From Porpolomopsis calyptriformis (lineage: Eukaryota > Basidiomycota > Agaricomycetes > Agaricales > Hygrophoraceae), in NCBI GenBank assembly GCA_951640195.1, contig OX621168.1, positions 62,001-126,000 of the forward strand: a DNA stretch of 64,000 nucleotides. The letters run 5' to 3'. The stretch's first letter is position 1; each line of letters starts with the position of its first letter. Below are positions 1-11,266 of this stretch, piece after piece. A model generated the notes under the pieces. The model had not been told where the DNA came from, did no database searches, and saw only the letters and a list, made by a program, of their open reading frames with translations. The translations under genes were made by a program, and so were the position numbers.

Positions 1-1267
1 ACCCTGTGTTCTCCTTGATTGCCACAGCCAGCGAAGATTCCACAATCAAGATATGGGACTGGGAGACCGGAGAATTCGAGCGTACGCTCAAGGGTCACAC
101 AAAAGAAGTAAAAGATGTCGACTTCGATGCTAGGGGGACCCGTCTCGGTAGGTTCAGTGCTCCCATCTACCTTCTTGATCTCATCTCATCAATCCCCATC
201 CAATTTTTGGGGGGGGTTGTATATCTTCCTTTAGTATCGGCCTCCTCTGACCTAACCATCAGGCTTTGGGAAACAGAAGTGTGGGAAACAGCAGGGTACA
301 GTGGCCAGTCACTATATGGTCATGACCATACCATCTCTTGTGCACGGTTTGTCGGGAATGGCGACTTTATTGTGAGCGCTAGCCGAGATAAAACTATTAA
401 AGTTTGGGAAGTCGCTACAAAGTATGTCAACTTCCTATTTTCTTACCCTGTCCTCGCCCCTTCCTCAATCAACTCGGAAGATTTTGCCTCAAGACTATCC
501 TTGCCCACGACGACTGGGTGCGATACGTTGTTCCATCACACGATGGCCGTTGGCTAGCTAGCTGCTCGAATGATCATGTGCGAACTACTCTGCAGCCTAT
601 GTCAACGAGAGGTTCACGACACGCTTGCAGACAGCTCGCATATGGGAATACAAAACCGGAAACATGAAGTCAGAGCTTCGTGGACACGATCGCCAAGTGG
701 AAATCGTCGAATTCGCCCCAGTCAACTCATATCCTTACATTCGCACATTGATTGGCTCCACAGTATGTGTTGAATAACTCACTCCCGCAGACATCGACTA
801 TTGACTGGCTTGCCCCGGCCTTGTAGGAAACCACGCAAGAGGTCGGCGCATATCTCGTGAGTGGCGCCCGAGACAAACTCATCATGCTCTGGGAATCACA
901 ATCAGGGCGACACGTAAAAACCTTTGTACGTCCCCTTCCCCCGTCTCCTATCCAAAACTTCAACTTGATCACGATCTCTCAGACCGGGCACGATGGCTGG
1001 ATACGAGGGTTCGTGTTTCACCCTTCGGGCAAATTTATGATATCTGTTTCGGACGACAAGTCCATGCGGGTGTGGGACCTGGAGTCGGGCCGATGTACGA
1101 GGACAATCCAGGCGCACGCACACTTTGTATCATGTATAGCGTGGGCACCCGCATCCGAACGAGGAAATTCAGGAAATAATGCGGTGGGGCCGGTAACGCA
1201 GGCAAAACCTGTCAATGTACTGGCCACGGGAGGCATTGACCGTCTTGTAAAGATCTGGACACCGTAA
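1..1267 (+). CDS. PAC1: LIS1/PAC1 (NudF) dynein regulator, 5'-truncated
   Basis: C-terminal WD40 propeller of LIS1/Pac1, the adaptor that binds the dynein motor and Ndel1 and is needed for nuclear migration along microtubules. The gene enters from the left edge, so the LisH and coiled-coil N-terminus is missing. I read exons 1-147, 235-421, 481-577, 631-762, 827-925 and 983-1267. They give repeat signatures such as [37 protein letters not shown] and [10 protein letters not shown], plus the LIS1-typical [11 protein letters not shown] and [10 protein letters not shown]. Introns are 53-87 nt with GTAxGT donors. The introns at 148-234 and 926-982 are multiples of three without stops, so naive reading runs through them. 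The product ends at TAA 1265-1267 after the last WD repeat. Identification as LIS1 rather than a generic WD40 protein rests on the order of these blocks. Confidence 0.93.
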
Positions 1268-1764
1268 TATGGTATCTTAGAGGATCATCCTCTGTTTATA
1301 TGTAACAACTCTCGCTTTCTAATGCTCATTGTATATGTTGAAACTTCCCCAACTGAGTTAAAGCGTTTTGCCACATACGGAGTTCATAGTATTTGAACAC
1401 AGTCCAGTAATTAAGTACGGGAATCCTATGGGTAGAAAAAAAAAAAAATCACACTGTGGGCCGCTCACGGGAGGACTTTTGGATATAGGTGAATCGACAG
1501 ATAACCGAATAGTAGTGAATAAGGATGGTGATCGGGAAAATGGAATGAAAAATACATGCGATTACAAGAAAATGAACATAGGAGGAAGAAGAGATAGGAG
1601 GTGCCGGTACGTACGTAGTAAGGGAAGAGATCCAAAAATGCGGAGTGAGTTGAAGTACGAGGATAGGTGCGCGGCATGCGAAACATAGGCTGAGCGATGA
1701 ACAATCGGAGGGTGGGTTGAAAATGGTGCGAACGCACAGACAGATACTAGAACAATAATAACGA
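1268..1764. other. Convergent intergenic region (PAC1 / Galpha)
   Basis: About 500 bp between two convergent stop codons. It holds an A-rich run near 1437-1448 and no coding segment I can support. It should contain both 3' UTRs. Confidence 0.6.
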
Positions 1765-3168
1765 TCACAGGAGTCCACATTCCCGCAGATGCAATTGCAG
1801 GAGGATGTCCTGGATGGCGCTCAGAACGACTGAATTGATCGAATCAGGTCCTCGTCTGGCAATAAAATGAAGAGAACGTACACTTTATTTGTTGTGTATC
1901 TGTTGCGCATGTATAGTGTGCATAAATCTGCTTAGTAGCAGCGCTCTGATTAAGCGAGACGAAGCGGTGAAGAAGGAAGTCGCAAGCGGCATCGTAATTA
2001 TCTCCGCCAGCATAGTCTGGGAAATAGTCGCCTAGTGGTGAACGCGGGAGCTTCTCTGCAAATAGATCTATCTTGTTCAGGAAAAGGATCTGTGGATCAT
2101 AGTAAGTAAATCTGAAAGGATGGAATAAAAGAAGAGGCCGTACAATGGATGTCTTGACAAACCACCGTGAGTTGCATATTGAATCGAAAAGGGTTAATGC
2201 TTCTTGCATACGGTTCTAAGAAGCGGCCATTAATAATGAATGTAAAAGCGATCTGAGAGACAAAGCAACATACCACGCTCTCATCCTCATACAGCATCTG
2301 ATCATACTCGCTGAGGCTGACCAAGAACACGAGCGCAGTGACATTCTCAAAGCAATGGATCCACTTCTTTCGCTCGCTCCGTTGGCCACCGACATCGAAG
2401 AGCTTGTACGTAAGCTCCCCAACCTTAAATGTTGTCTCCGTAATGCCGGTTGTCTTCACACGACTTCGTAGAATGTCCTGGTCCGTCGGAAGGTATCCAG
2501 GTGCGGCCATCCGATCCATGGCATTGAAGTAATAAACGGCCGAATCATTCAGTTGGAACTCACGGGAACGGCGAACGGCTTCCCGTACGCCGGGGTCCCG
2601 CCAAAGGCTGCGAACAGCGTCGACGACATCTCGTGGGAGGACGTCGGCCTCAATCTGCGCGGGAAGGGATAGAACAATAGTGCGGCGGGCATCGTTCTGT
2701 GGTGCCAGTTGAATATCGAGCATTTGCATCGCCTCCAAGATGGCGCTGCAATGATGAGTTAGTGACATCAGTGTGATGTTGAGATAACACGTACCGCATG
2801 GATTGGATAGTGTTGGAGAAGATAATCTCCTTGTATGAATCTCGCTCAGCGTCATTGTAACCGCCATGATGGATAAGCTTCATTTGTTTGAGTACGGTTG
2901 ACTGCGGGACCGAAGACGTGAGTTGAATGCTCTGTTCAAACACACTGGCCAGGAACGGGAGCTACCAACCTTCCCCGATTCACCTGCGCCCAGCAACAAC
3001 ATTTTGATCTCATTTTTGGCCATCATGCGATCCCGCTTGAGCTGACTCTCGATCTCGTCATTGCCTATGGGCGGGAAAGGAAATAAGAATGGGGAGGAGC
3101 TATCACAAAGCGAGAGACGTACGGGCTTTTGCCTCTTCGTCAACTACTGAGGATTGTACACATCCCAT
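1765..3168 (-). CDS. Heterotrimeric G-protein alpha subunit, Gpa1/group I type
   Basis: Seven exons (3168-3123, 3064-2970, 2901-2795, 2745-2274, 2215-2144, 2089-1882, 1829-1765) give 354 aa, the usual length for Galpha. The start MGC carries the N-myristoylation glycine and a palmitoylated cysteine, so the product is plasma-membrane bound. All GTPase motifs are intact: P-loop GAGESGKST (split by an intron after the lysine), switch [10 protein letters not shown] with the ADP-ribosylated arginine, switch [14 protein letters not shown] with the catalytic glutamine, NKID and TCATDT. The C-terminus is ECGLL with Cys at -4, the pertussis-toxin acceptor position seen in Gi-like and fungal group I subunits. 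It would couple a receptor (for example pheromone or nutrient) to MAPK or cAMP signalling. Introns are 49-68 nt; the donor at 2969 is GTTGGT. Intact and well supported; which of the paralogous fungal groups it belongs to is an inference. Confidence 0.96.
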
Positions 3169-4434
3169 TTTGGTAGAGGGTGGGTTGGATAAGAGATGAA
3201 GAAGTGTTGGCGGAAAGGAGTGACAGGCCGAGCTTGAAGAAGCTGGGCGAAGTTAGGATCGCGGGTTATTAGACCTGGAAGAAAGGTGAAAAAAAGGTGG
3301 AGAACGGTGAAGACGCTCTTGATGGATGCGAGACAAGGCGTGTCACAATAATGTCACACGATATGCCATAATCTCAAAATGTTCCCACGATTCGCCAAAC
3401 GACATGCCGGTTGTTCCGCACCCTCTGAAACCAAATCGATGACCGTTCGGTCTTGATGTTTTTAGCCACAACCCGCGCAGCAACATATTTAAAAGAATAC
3501 ACCGGTCTCCAGCATTATTTATCACAGCAGCTTCTGGGATCATATCGTCTCCAGACGGTTACGGGCCCGGTTTGCTGCACAGACTGAGGCCCATTACAAA
3601 AAAACATCTCAACAAGGATAATCCAGGGCTGGGTTCTCACCCATCTGTCTCGAGGTTCGCTGAAACTTTCAACGTCAATACTCTTTCCGCATCTGGAATG
3701 CGCCAAGTCTAAACCGGACAAACTGATACAGATGCCAAACATCATTTAATTCGAATTAGCCGTCGCAGCGAAGCCCCGTGCTTTTCCTGTAAAGGCTGTT
3801 TTCAGATCCGTGAACGCCTTCCTGCGATCATGGACCCGCAATTGGCGGTGGGGGCCACACGTTGGCAAAAGATGCTTTCGAAGAACCCAGACTGATGCCT
3901 CATGGATGGTTGTTCCCATCTACACACAGCTTGTATCATATATTCGATGATTTTGATATCTCTACAGGTGACTACACGGAGAGGTGTGACCGCCGTCAGT
4001 CCGTTTACCATCCATAACGCCAATTGGACTGCCTTTCAAGTATTCTGCCGAGAGTATGTACCATCTCGCTCTTCAATAATATGATGGTAGACTGGGGGGT
4101 TGCGTACACTCAACTGGCCATTGGAATTCGACGAGATTCGGTTACCGGTGAAAGCGTACAAATCATTAAATACGCTCACAGATGACCAAAACTCATCCAT
4201 AGCAACGCAATAATTTGGCATGCGGAACTCCGAGTTAAGCGATGGCCCAGTGATAGGACCTGTGCGAATAGTGTCTCTTGACTTGTCTTCTTGTACTAAA
4301 AACACTTGGACACATGCACATGCAGCTGTCAACGCGGGCTCCATTGCATCAGAACAGGCAACACCTGTCGGCCTCCATCGCACATATGTCACACAGTTCC
4401 TGCAAGCACCAAATAATGCTTGGAGGTACTTGGT

Positions 4435-4536
4435 GACATATTGGAGTTGGAGGCTGAATTGGTGGAGTTGATGAACAAAGGTGCTGGTCTATGTGTTCAA
4501 CAATTCCACCAATTCAGCCTCCAACTCCAATATGTC
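4435..4536. repeat. Perfect 32-bp inverted repeat with 38-nt loop
   Basis: Arms 4435-4466 and 4505-4536 are exact reverse complements, beginning GACATATTGGAG on the left. No target-site duplication flanks it and pairing stops abruptly outside the arms. It lies in the spacer upstream of the Galpha gene. It could form a strong hairpin if transcribed, or be a recent inverted duplication or foldback element. Confidence 0.9.
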
Positions 4537-4767
4537 GCTGTCATCCGGTGTTTCCAAAACTAAATGGCTCTTTCTCTGGTCTTGGTTTCATTTTGTGTTT
4601 AAGATCGTGCCTATTCAAGCTGGGTTTGATCTGGTTCTCTCCGCATGGCTACGATATTGATTGTAGATTTTCCAATGGCCAGAATCATTACCTCACTTGT
4701 GATCCACGATTGAATGAACATGGCTGGTCAATCATACTTGACAAAATGACCTCATAACACAATTCGA

Positions 4768-4787
4768 TCACCTCATTAATGAGGTGA
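4768..4787. repeat. 20-bp perfect palindrome
   Basis: TCACCTCATTAATGAGGTGA reads the same on both strands. It could be a dimeric-regulator site, but it sits about 190 bp downstream of the SAM50 stop, far from any start, so function is unknown. Confidence 0.6.
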
Positions 4788-4975
4788 ATCGGTACGGGTA
4801 ATGACAAGCAGCGATTTGACTGTAATCGACTTCATTAGACTTGCAAATACAAATACGTTTTCTCGCGAGTAAATCGGGGCACGAGTGAAACAGATCGAGC
4901 CACTATCGTTCATCACGTGCACTCACACCATTCCGCTTGATCATTCGTCTTCGACAGGCTTGCATGACGAAACCG

Positions 4976-6873
4976 TTACAAAAATTCTAGGCCCATTCCT
5001 ACCTGAATCCCTCTTCTCGAGCCATCACTTTTATTTGCAACTAGAGGCAGTCCAAAGTTCACCTCAATTCGAATGGGGTCGAACCTGTAAATCAATCCTA
5101 CACCAGCCGCTACGGATGGTTTCGACAAACAATCGACCACATTCTCCGTGAGCTTTCGAGCTAGACGAACAAGGCTCCCGTCAGAATATACATGAGGGAG
5201 ATAACCCGGACCTACATCGGTCCATACAACTCAATCTTCCGGCGTTCACAAACACGTGTGTTTTCACGGGCCAGTGAGGTTTATGTGGAATGTTCGAAAT
5301 GAGACTAAGGCCAGCAGACCAATACAAATCCCCGCCAAGGGAATCAGCTGATCAAGAGAGTGTGTGTGCATTAGTCTAGCCAGAAAAAGAATCGGTCCTG
5401 ACTCACGGCCATCGCGAGGACCCATACTATTCACCTTGAACGACCGAACACTAACAGGTCCCCCAAGTTGAAATCGATCGCAAAAGAAGGTCGGCCGATT
5501 CATGCCCCACAAAAGACCCGAACGCGTGGCAAAAGATGCCGTCTGTAAAATAAAATAAGAAGCAGCAGATCGGCGTCAAGCTGACGGAAGGAATTAGAGT
5601 AGACGTACTAAACCATAGAAAGGCCTGGATAATTGACCTTCTGCTTCTATCTTGTAGAATGATGCATCCCCACCGAGCCCAGCGAATTCCTGGAACAGCT
5701 TGGTGTATGTACCCCGCGTTGCTGTTATTTTGTCATCTCGAGTGTCGCGTGTGCAGGTGTAAGAAACCGACGACTTGAGAGTTTGACCGGCCATTTCTCG
5801 CACACTGAATATTTACTCTTCAGACAGGTTGAAGCCACGATGAATAACGGTTTCGACACACCTTATTGAAGCATCAGGACTCAACTCTCCAATATGCCTC
5901 ACTACCGCCTCATATGCGAACTCATGCGTTGTCCCATTTCCGAGTGCTCTATTCTGTTTAGCAGATTCAAGCAGCTTAGTGAGGGATCCTTGCGTCAGAA
6001 TCATATAGCTAACCTAGCTCACCCTGACAATCGCTCTGAGACCTCGTCGTCCCTCGCTTGAGCTGGCAAAACTCGAGTTGTCTCGTTCCGATCCAAAGAT
6101 GGACAATTCTCCGTGTGTCCTAAGGGTGTGAGTCAACGGAGCAGAAAGGAGGGCGTGGTATGAGCGGCGCGTCTTCGTTCCAAGAGATATATTGGTCTCT
6201 ACAAATTCTGCACCACCAAAGGCATTGCGCACGCGTGCCGTCACGCTCTGCTCGAAACCGGTCAAGAAAAAGGATAAAATGAGAGACAGGGATCGGAGAC
6301 CGACCGCGTTCCCTTCACCGTTTCCCACTTCCGTTGCAGTGTTCAGAAACAACCGGCCTTTTTCACGCGTTTTGAATACGAGATCTACGTCACCCTCCCT
6401 CGCGAGCCCGCCTCGACATTTTTCAATCCTGGCTTCGACGGACTGGAATATGTCAGTCTCACGCAGGAGTTGACTTATCTGTCTGGTTGTATGTAAGACG
6501 GATTGCAAAGTGGTAGGATCCTGTGGGGACCGGTCGAGCGAGGGGATGGAGATAATCGGTTTGATGAGCGAGTCGAGAAACGAACGGCGGGTGTTTGGAG
6601 CGCCTTCGACGCGAACGGATGCGATATGCAGTGGGGTTGACGCATTTCTGTTGATCTGAACAGGTACAAAGATTGGTTGAAAATGTTACTCAGAGACGAG
6701 GCAAAATCGAAGGGCACCAGCTCGGATAGATGAAAGACGGTCGACGCGTACTCTTCTTTCAGTTTTCTTGCCATGCGATCCTCTTGCCATTCCTTCAGCT
6801 TTTCTACATTTGTAGGAGGTGGTTCATGATGACGAGGGGAACGAGAGTCAAGGAATGGTGGTTTTAAAGACAT
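4976..6873 (-). CDS. SAM50: Sam50/Tob55, mitochondrial sorting and assembly machinery core (Omp85 family)
   Basis: Eight exons (6873-6718, 6655-6305, 6247-6023, 5953-5862, 5804-5609, 5542-5407, 5347-5216, 5160-4976) give 490 aa, normal for Sam50. The protein is the beta-barrel of the SAM complex that inserts Tom40, VDAC and other barrels into the mitochondrial outer membrane. An N-terminal POTRA-like segment (IASVRVEGAPNTRRSFLDSL onward) is followed by barrel landmarks: TATEVGNGEGNA, RVRNAFGGAEFVETNISLGT, SVREMAGQTLKSSVSYT, DRFQLGGPVSVRSF (the conserved L6-loop VRGF-type motif, here VRSF), DSLGGDLYWSAGLSL, THVFVNAG, VGLIYRFDPIRIEVN, and a C-terminal GIQVGMGLEFL that matches the beta-signal end of the family. 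The intron at 6248-6304 is 57 nt, stopless and in frame, with an unusual GTCGGT donor. Only 91 bp separate its start codon from the stop of the next gene upstream. Confidence 0.95.
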
Positions 6874-6964
6874 TGTCGTTTTATTTTCTCAGCCACATCA
6901 ATTTCTGATAAATTTATTTTGGTATAAAAAGCACGGGAATCCACATAAATAACAAAGTAAAATC

Positions 6965-8476
6965 CTAACGCTCAGAAATCCAACCGTCCATGTAGGCAGG
7001 TGGAATCTCCTCAGGCTGTGGAACTATGTCTGCAATTACCACTCTCCCTGCATCTTGGTGCTGGTAAGGTTGGGGAGCGAACGCAACTGACCGGGGCGTG
7101 GTAGTTGGCGATGAGATCAGGGTTGGGTTTTGTGCCGGTGGAGCTGAAAGTGGAGATCGGAGAGGTACGGAAGCGGGGAGTCGAGATGCGTGTGGAAGGG
7201 AAGGGTATGCAGATGGTGATAGAGAACTCGATGGGGGTTGTGGGGTAATCGGAGGGTATGTCGAAATGGTGCCCAATGTAACGGGAGGTCTTTGGTTGGT
7301 CGTCCTGTCGTGTGGCTGGGTCCTGGTCGGCGATGACTCCGGAAGTGTGGAATACGAGGTTGACGCAAAAGGGAACGGGGTAGGCAGCATATAAGATTCA
7401 GAAAATTCAACCTTTTCTTCTGGAGAGGATGGGGTGGAAGGTATGTAAGATTGTTGGGAACGAGGCACCGGGTCTGATGCAGCAGAAATTGCAGACATAT
7501 GACCATGCGACTGTCTCGTCGAGTTCCATCTTGATACTGGCTCCGAGTCCTGCGGCGATGGCGGACTGTTTACGAGCGATTCAGAGTCAGGGTCAACTCC
7601 CTGCGAGGTAGTATCATCGGCTTTGATATTGGGACGATCTTGGGTTCTCTTTTGCGCCCTTAGTTTCCGAATAAAGTAGCACAAAAAAGCGAGAGCCACC
7701 AGGAGCGCTGCTCCAGCTCCAGCTCCAATCTCGATGAATTTGATGGTATGAGACGAGGGTTTTGGTGGAGAGTTTGACGGTGGTGGTGTTGGCGGTGGTG
7801 TTAGCGTCGGTGCGGGTGCGGCGGTTGTGGTATCGCTTTCGAAAGGTGTGTACCTAGATCCCAGCCCATTCAGCCACCTCTTGAATGGGTAATACTCTGG
7901 ATAGAAGACAAAACTCACACGAATCGATCAATCTCGCATACTTTGGGGAAGGAGGTGCTCACAACGGTAACATTAATCCAGTGTGTAGTATTTTGCGAAA
8001 GGCCAGATTTGGAGAACAGCACTTTCGGAACACCGTTCACACCCAAGTTGGATGACACCAGTTGTGATGTTCCATCATCGAGCGTTACAAGACAGTTCCC
8101 ATGAAACGGGCCCTGGGAGATAATAAGAGGATTATGGGCTCCAAAGTGACAATTTCCCACCTGATTTCCCCAATATTCAACCTCGCTGCCTGATTGAAAT
8201 GAGGGTGTGAGAATATAGAAGCAGCGGCCAACAACACCCACCATTAAATGGAAAGAGCACCCATGCACCTAGTACGCTTGAAAATGTATCTGTGTTGTCA
8301 AACAGCGACCAATTCGCTGGCACATTCACATGGCTTATCCAGTCGTTGACGCCCGACCAATCAATGAGGGATGAGGTATCATCGACGGATACTTGAGCGG
8401 GAGCAGACGCCCGTGAACGAATTGGAACTGATGCGAGGCTAAAGACAAAGGACAGCAAGATCAGTGAGATAGCCAT
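6965..8476 (-). CDS. Single-pass membrane protein with extracellular domain and low-complexity cytoplasmic tail
   Basis: Four exons (8476-8242, 8189-8161, 8112-7919, 7853-6965) give 448 aa. I chose the ATG at 8476 because it opens a clean signal peptide (MAISLILLSFVFSLASVP) with an AAA-purine context; an in-frame ATG 16 codons upstream is possible. An extracellular part of roughly 150 residues with Asn-glycosylation sites (NTT, NVT) and the block EVEYWGNQGPFHGNCLVTLD is followed by a Thr/Pro-rich linker. A transmembrane helix (IEIGAGAGAALLVALAFLCY) with a basic stop-transfer RKLRAQKR comes next, then a Ser/Pro-rich tail of about 230 residues. This architecture is common among agaricomycete cell-surface proteins of unknown function. 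I do not recognise a named family. Confidence 0.85.
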
Positions 8477-8529
8477 TTGTCCGTTGAGATAAGGAAGGGA
8501 GAAACAGGGAAAGAAGAAGTCCAAGGTGA

Positions 8530-10542
8530 ACTTCGGAATTTAATTTTAACATACGGTATCTGTTCACGGCTGTCACGGACCAGCATACCGTAATTATTGT
8601 TGGACCAGCCCTGTGTTATTTTTTGACTATCCTACCGCCCGCTGAATCGTTGCCAGGAATGTGGTTTGGGCGCTTCCGACCTTGCAGGTCCTTGACAAAT
8701 CACAGGGACGACGGGTTGTGCAATCATGTCAAAGAGAGGGTATAGCGTATTTAGAGCTTGGACAGTAATGGACGACCTTCCACAGCCTATGCCGAGCTGC
8801 CTGATTACAGCCGTATTGGCGCACGTGACGATTTCCTCATTTGGGTGTGCATGGACTCCGAAGGAACTTTCGAATTATTTTTCAACAATGAGGACTCGGA
8901 CACCTTCGGGCTCCTTGTAAAGTTGTTCTAAAAATTATTTCCCAGCTGCTCGTCAGAAAAATGAAGTGATTTGACCCCAAAATGGTATAGTTGTTTTTTT
9001 CTGGTGGAGGTTTACAGTTTTGAATTTTATCTCAATAACACAGCCTCATATGCTCTTGGGCTCTTTTGTAAAGTTGTTTTAAAAGTTACTTTCTAGCTGC
9101 TGGTAATGAAAATGAAGCAATTAAATCCATGGTGCTTGTGCTGTATACACACCTACTTCATCCCCCAGCTTATAATGGCATGACCTAGGAACTAGTGTAG
9201 GAGATCCATCCTCCCTATGAACAGAAAGCCCTTCTACCATCCACAAGAGCACAACCTCACCAAATCTGCACTCACATATCCCAAGCTGAACCCCTCCAGC
9301 CTTCTGATAAACTGTTCCAAAGCATCCACCTCCAACTGGAACACTTCTGAAAATATAAATTCCATCAGAAACACCTTCAACCTATCAGAAAAGTCTCCTT
9401 CCTTTGTTTCTTTATCTTATCTACCTTATCCTATCTTCCTTTTGCTTATCTATGTAAATTCTACTCACATACTCTTACAAAGGAACTACCCTTTGTACAC
9501 GTACCTACAAAGAAGTTCTTTATTCACCTCCTCTATATATATATATTAAGTAGATAGTCACTAAAAAATCATCAGACATACCCTTCCCCTAATATATCTT
9601 ACCTTCCCACCTACTCTATGAAGAGTTCTGACATCTAGGAACATCTGTACCATCTTCTGATTACTGAATCAATTCCCACATGTTCCAATACCCCTTAGAC
9701 AAATAATAGGAATCTCCTTTGGGATCCCTCACACCTTCTACACCAGGTGCTATTCCCAAATGAATGGGTACTCCTTGCACCCCCTCCTAGAGGTGTGGTT
9801 AGAGAAGGAGATATCTACTGGAGAGTCTAGGAAAAGTATACCTAGTGGATAGTCTTTAATCTAACATCTATCTATTACTGTCATGAAATTGGCATTCACT
9901 CTCTTAAAATTCCACTCTTTCCTTCTCTTTTCTTTGTTTTCTTGCTGTTTCTCTTCAGAAGGGGGCTATCTTTATTGGCAGCAGAGGGTATTCATATAGA
10001 GGGGGAGTCTGTGTCCAATTGGTTATCTAAACTAATCCATCTTGGCTATCTCCTGCACTATACTATCCCTTAGGAACTCCATGAAACTTGAGACTACTTG
10101 ACCATCTAATGCAGCTAACTTATTTCCCTAATAGATTACCCTATTAGTATCCCCACCTGAGGCCTGCAACTCAGCAGGCTTCCCCTCTATGAAACTCATC
10201 ACAATCTTTCTTGCTTCCTTGCCTAACCGATTGTTGGTGGGACTCCACAACAAACTGGGCGGAATCTCTTCATCCTCAATCTTGATATTGACATTGGTCA
10301 ATGACATTGACAAGTCTTCAACTAAGAAATAAGGAGTCAGCAATCATAAAGAGAGCAAGAGAGTTGAGAGCTTATTACTAGACAAAGAACTCAATGGATC
10401 AGGGGTCCAAGGATAGAAGGGGAGACTAGTAGCCCAGTCAACTGCCTCCTTCTTAACCTAACAGAAGGAAGAGAGTCAGCCCACTTATTGGACCCCCAAT
10501 TAACCTGCTCCTCCAAAGGGAGCTAGGAAGTAGGGGGGGGGG
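8530..10542. other. AT-rich repeat-derived region, no supported gene
   Basis: The promoter of the membrane-protein gene should lie in the first few hundred bases. Beyond about 8,880 the composition drops to AT-rich. A roughly 90-bp segment is repeated in diverged form at about 8885-8978 and 9042-9130 (shared core TTGTAAAGTTGTT then AGCTGCT). The longest open stretch (9217-9549) shows no recognisable motif. A poly-G run at 10533-10542 abuts the next element. Confidence 0.5.
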
Positions 10543-10859
10543 TGTTAGGCTTGCGATGGATGACTTATACCCAGATACCAAGTGGATAACTGAGGATAGG
10601 CTGACCTTGCCTATCCAACTACTCTTATATACATGATTGTGTACCCTATACCCTGATGACTAACAGAGACATGAAGTAGTACTGACTAAGCAGGTAAATG
10701 GAGCTGGTTAAGCTATTACCAAATTGAGATTACATAAAATGATAAATCTAGGCAAAGGTCTGAGATAAGAAGAGGATGACAAACTGTGACCAAATAGAGT
10801 ACGTCCGTGGACTGGGTGACTGGTCCTTGACAGGGATGGCCTAGAGTATGATTGTAACA
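10543..10859 (+). mobile_element. Solo LTR, family A, + orientation
   Basis: 317 bp starting TGTTAGGCTTGCG and ending GATTGTAACA, collinear with the copies at 10950-11266 (inverted) and 55663-55980. The left flank is a G-run and the right flank AGGGG, consistent with but not proving a 5-bp duplication. No internal retroelement sequence adjoins it. Confidence 0.85.
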
Positions 10860-10949
10860 AGGGGCATTATTATCCCAAGCTAAAGAAAAGCCTATTATTA
10901 ACAAACAAAGACTAATAAAGATAAAACAAGATACTCACCAAGTAGATCC

Positions 10950-11266
10950 TGTTACGATCGCATTCTAGACCATCCCTGTCAAGGACTGGTTACCCAGTCC
11001 ACAGATGTACTCTATTTGGTCACAATTTATTGCCCTCTTCTTATCTTGGATCTTTGCCTAGACTTATCATTTCACGTAATCTCAACTTGGTGATAGCTTA
11101 GCTGGCTCGGTTACCTGCTTAGTCAGTACTACTTAGTGTCCTTGTTAGTCATCAGGGTATAGGGTATACTATCATGTATATAAGAGTAGTTAGATGGGCA
11201 AGGTTGGCCCATCCTTAGTTATCCACTTGATATCTGGGGTACAAGTTGTCCATTGCAAGTATAACA
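10950..11266 (-). mobile_element. Solo LTR, family A, - orientation, TSD GATCC
   Basis: 317 bp running from TGTTACGATCG to AAGTATAACA on the + strand, the reverse complement of the family-A LTR. Exact 5-bp direct repeats GATCC flank it (10945-10949 and 11267-11271), as expected for a retrotransposon insertion reduced to one LTR. Together with the copy at 10543 it forms a long inverted repeat with a 90-bp spacer. Confidence 0.95.

Larger units (their letters stand above)
3169..4975. other. Long spacer upstream of Galpha
   Basis: 1.8 kb between the Galpha start and the SAM50 stop. Only short open stretches occur on either strand and none resembles a known protein. The reading on the minus strand at 4036-4392 is 118 codons but has no recognisable motif or splice partner. 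It contains a perfect 32-bp inverted repeat and a 20-bp palindrome, listed separately. The proximal part must hold the Galpha promoter; I see no clear TATA box. Confidence 0.5.

Noticed and set aside
1368..1780. Several short frames between PAC1 and Galpha
   Set aside because: Short, overlapping on both strands, no motifs, and they partly overlap the last Galpha exon.
4036..4392. 118-codon open frame on the minus strand in the spacer
   Set aside because: No motif, no consistent splice partners, and adjacent frames on both strands are equally open; not listed as a gene.
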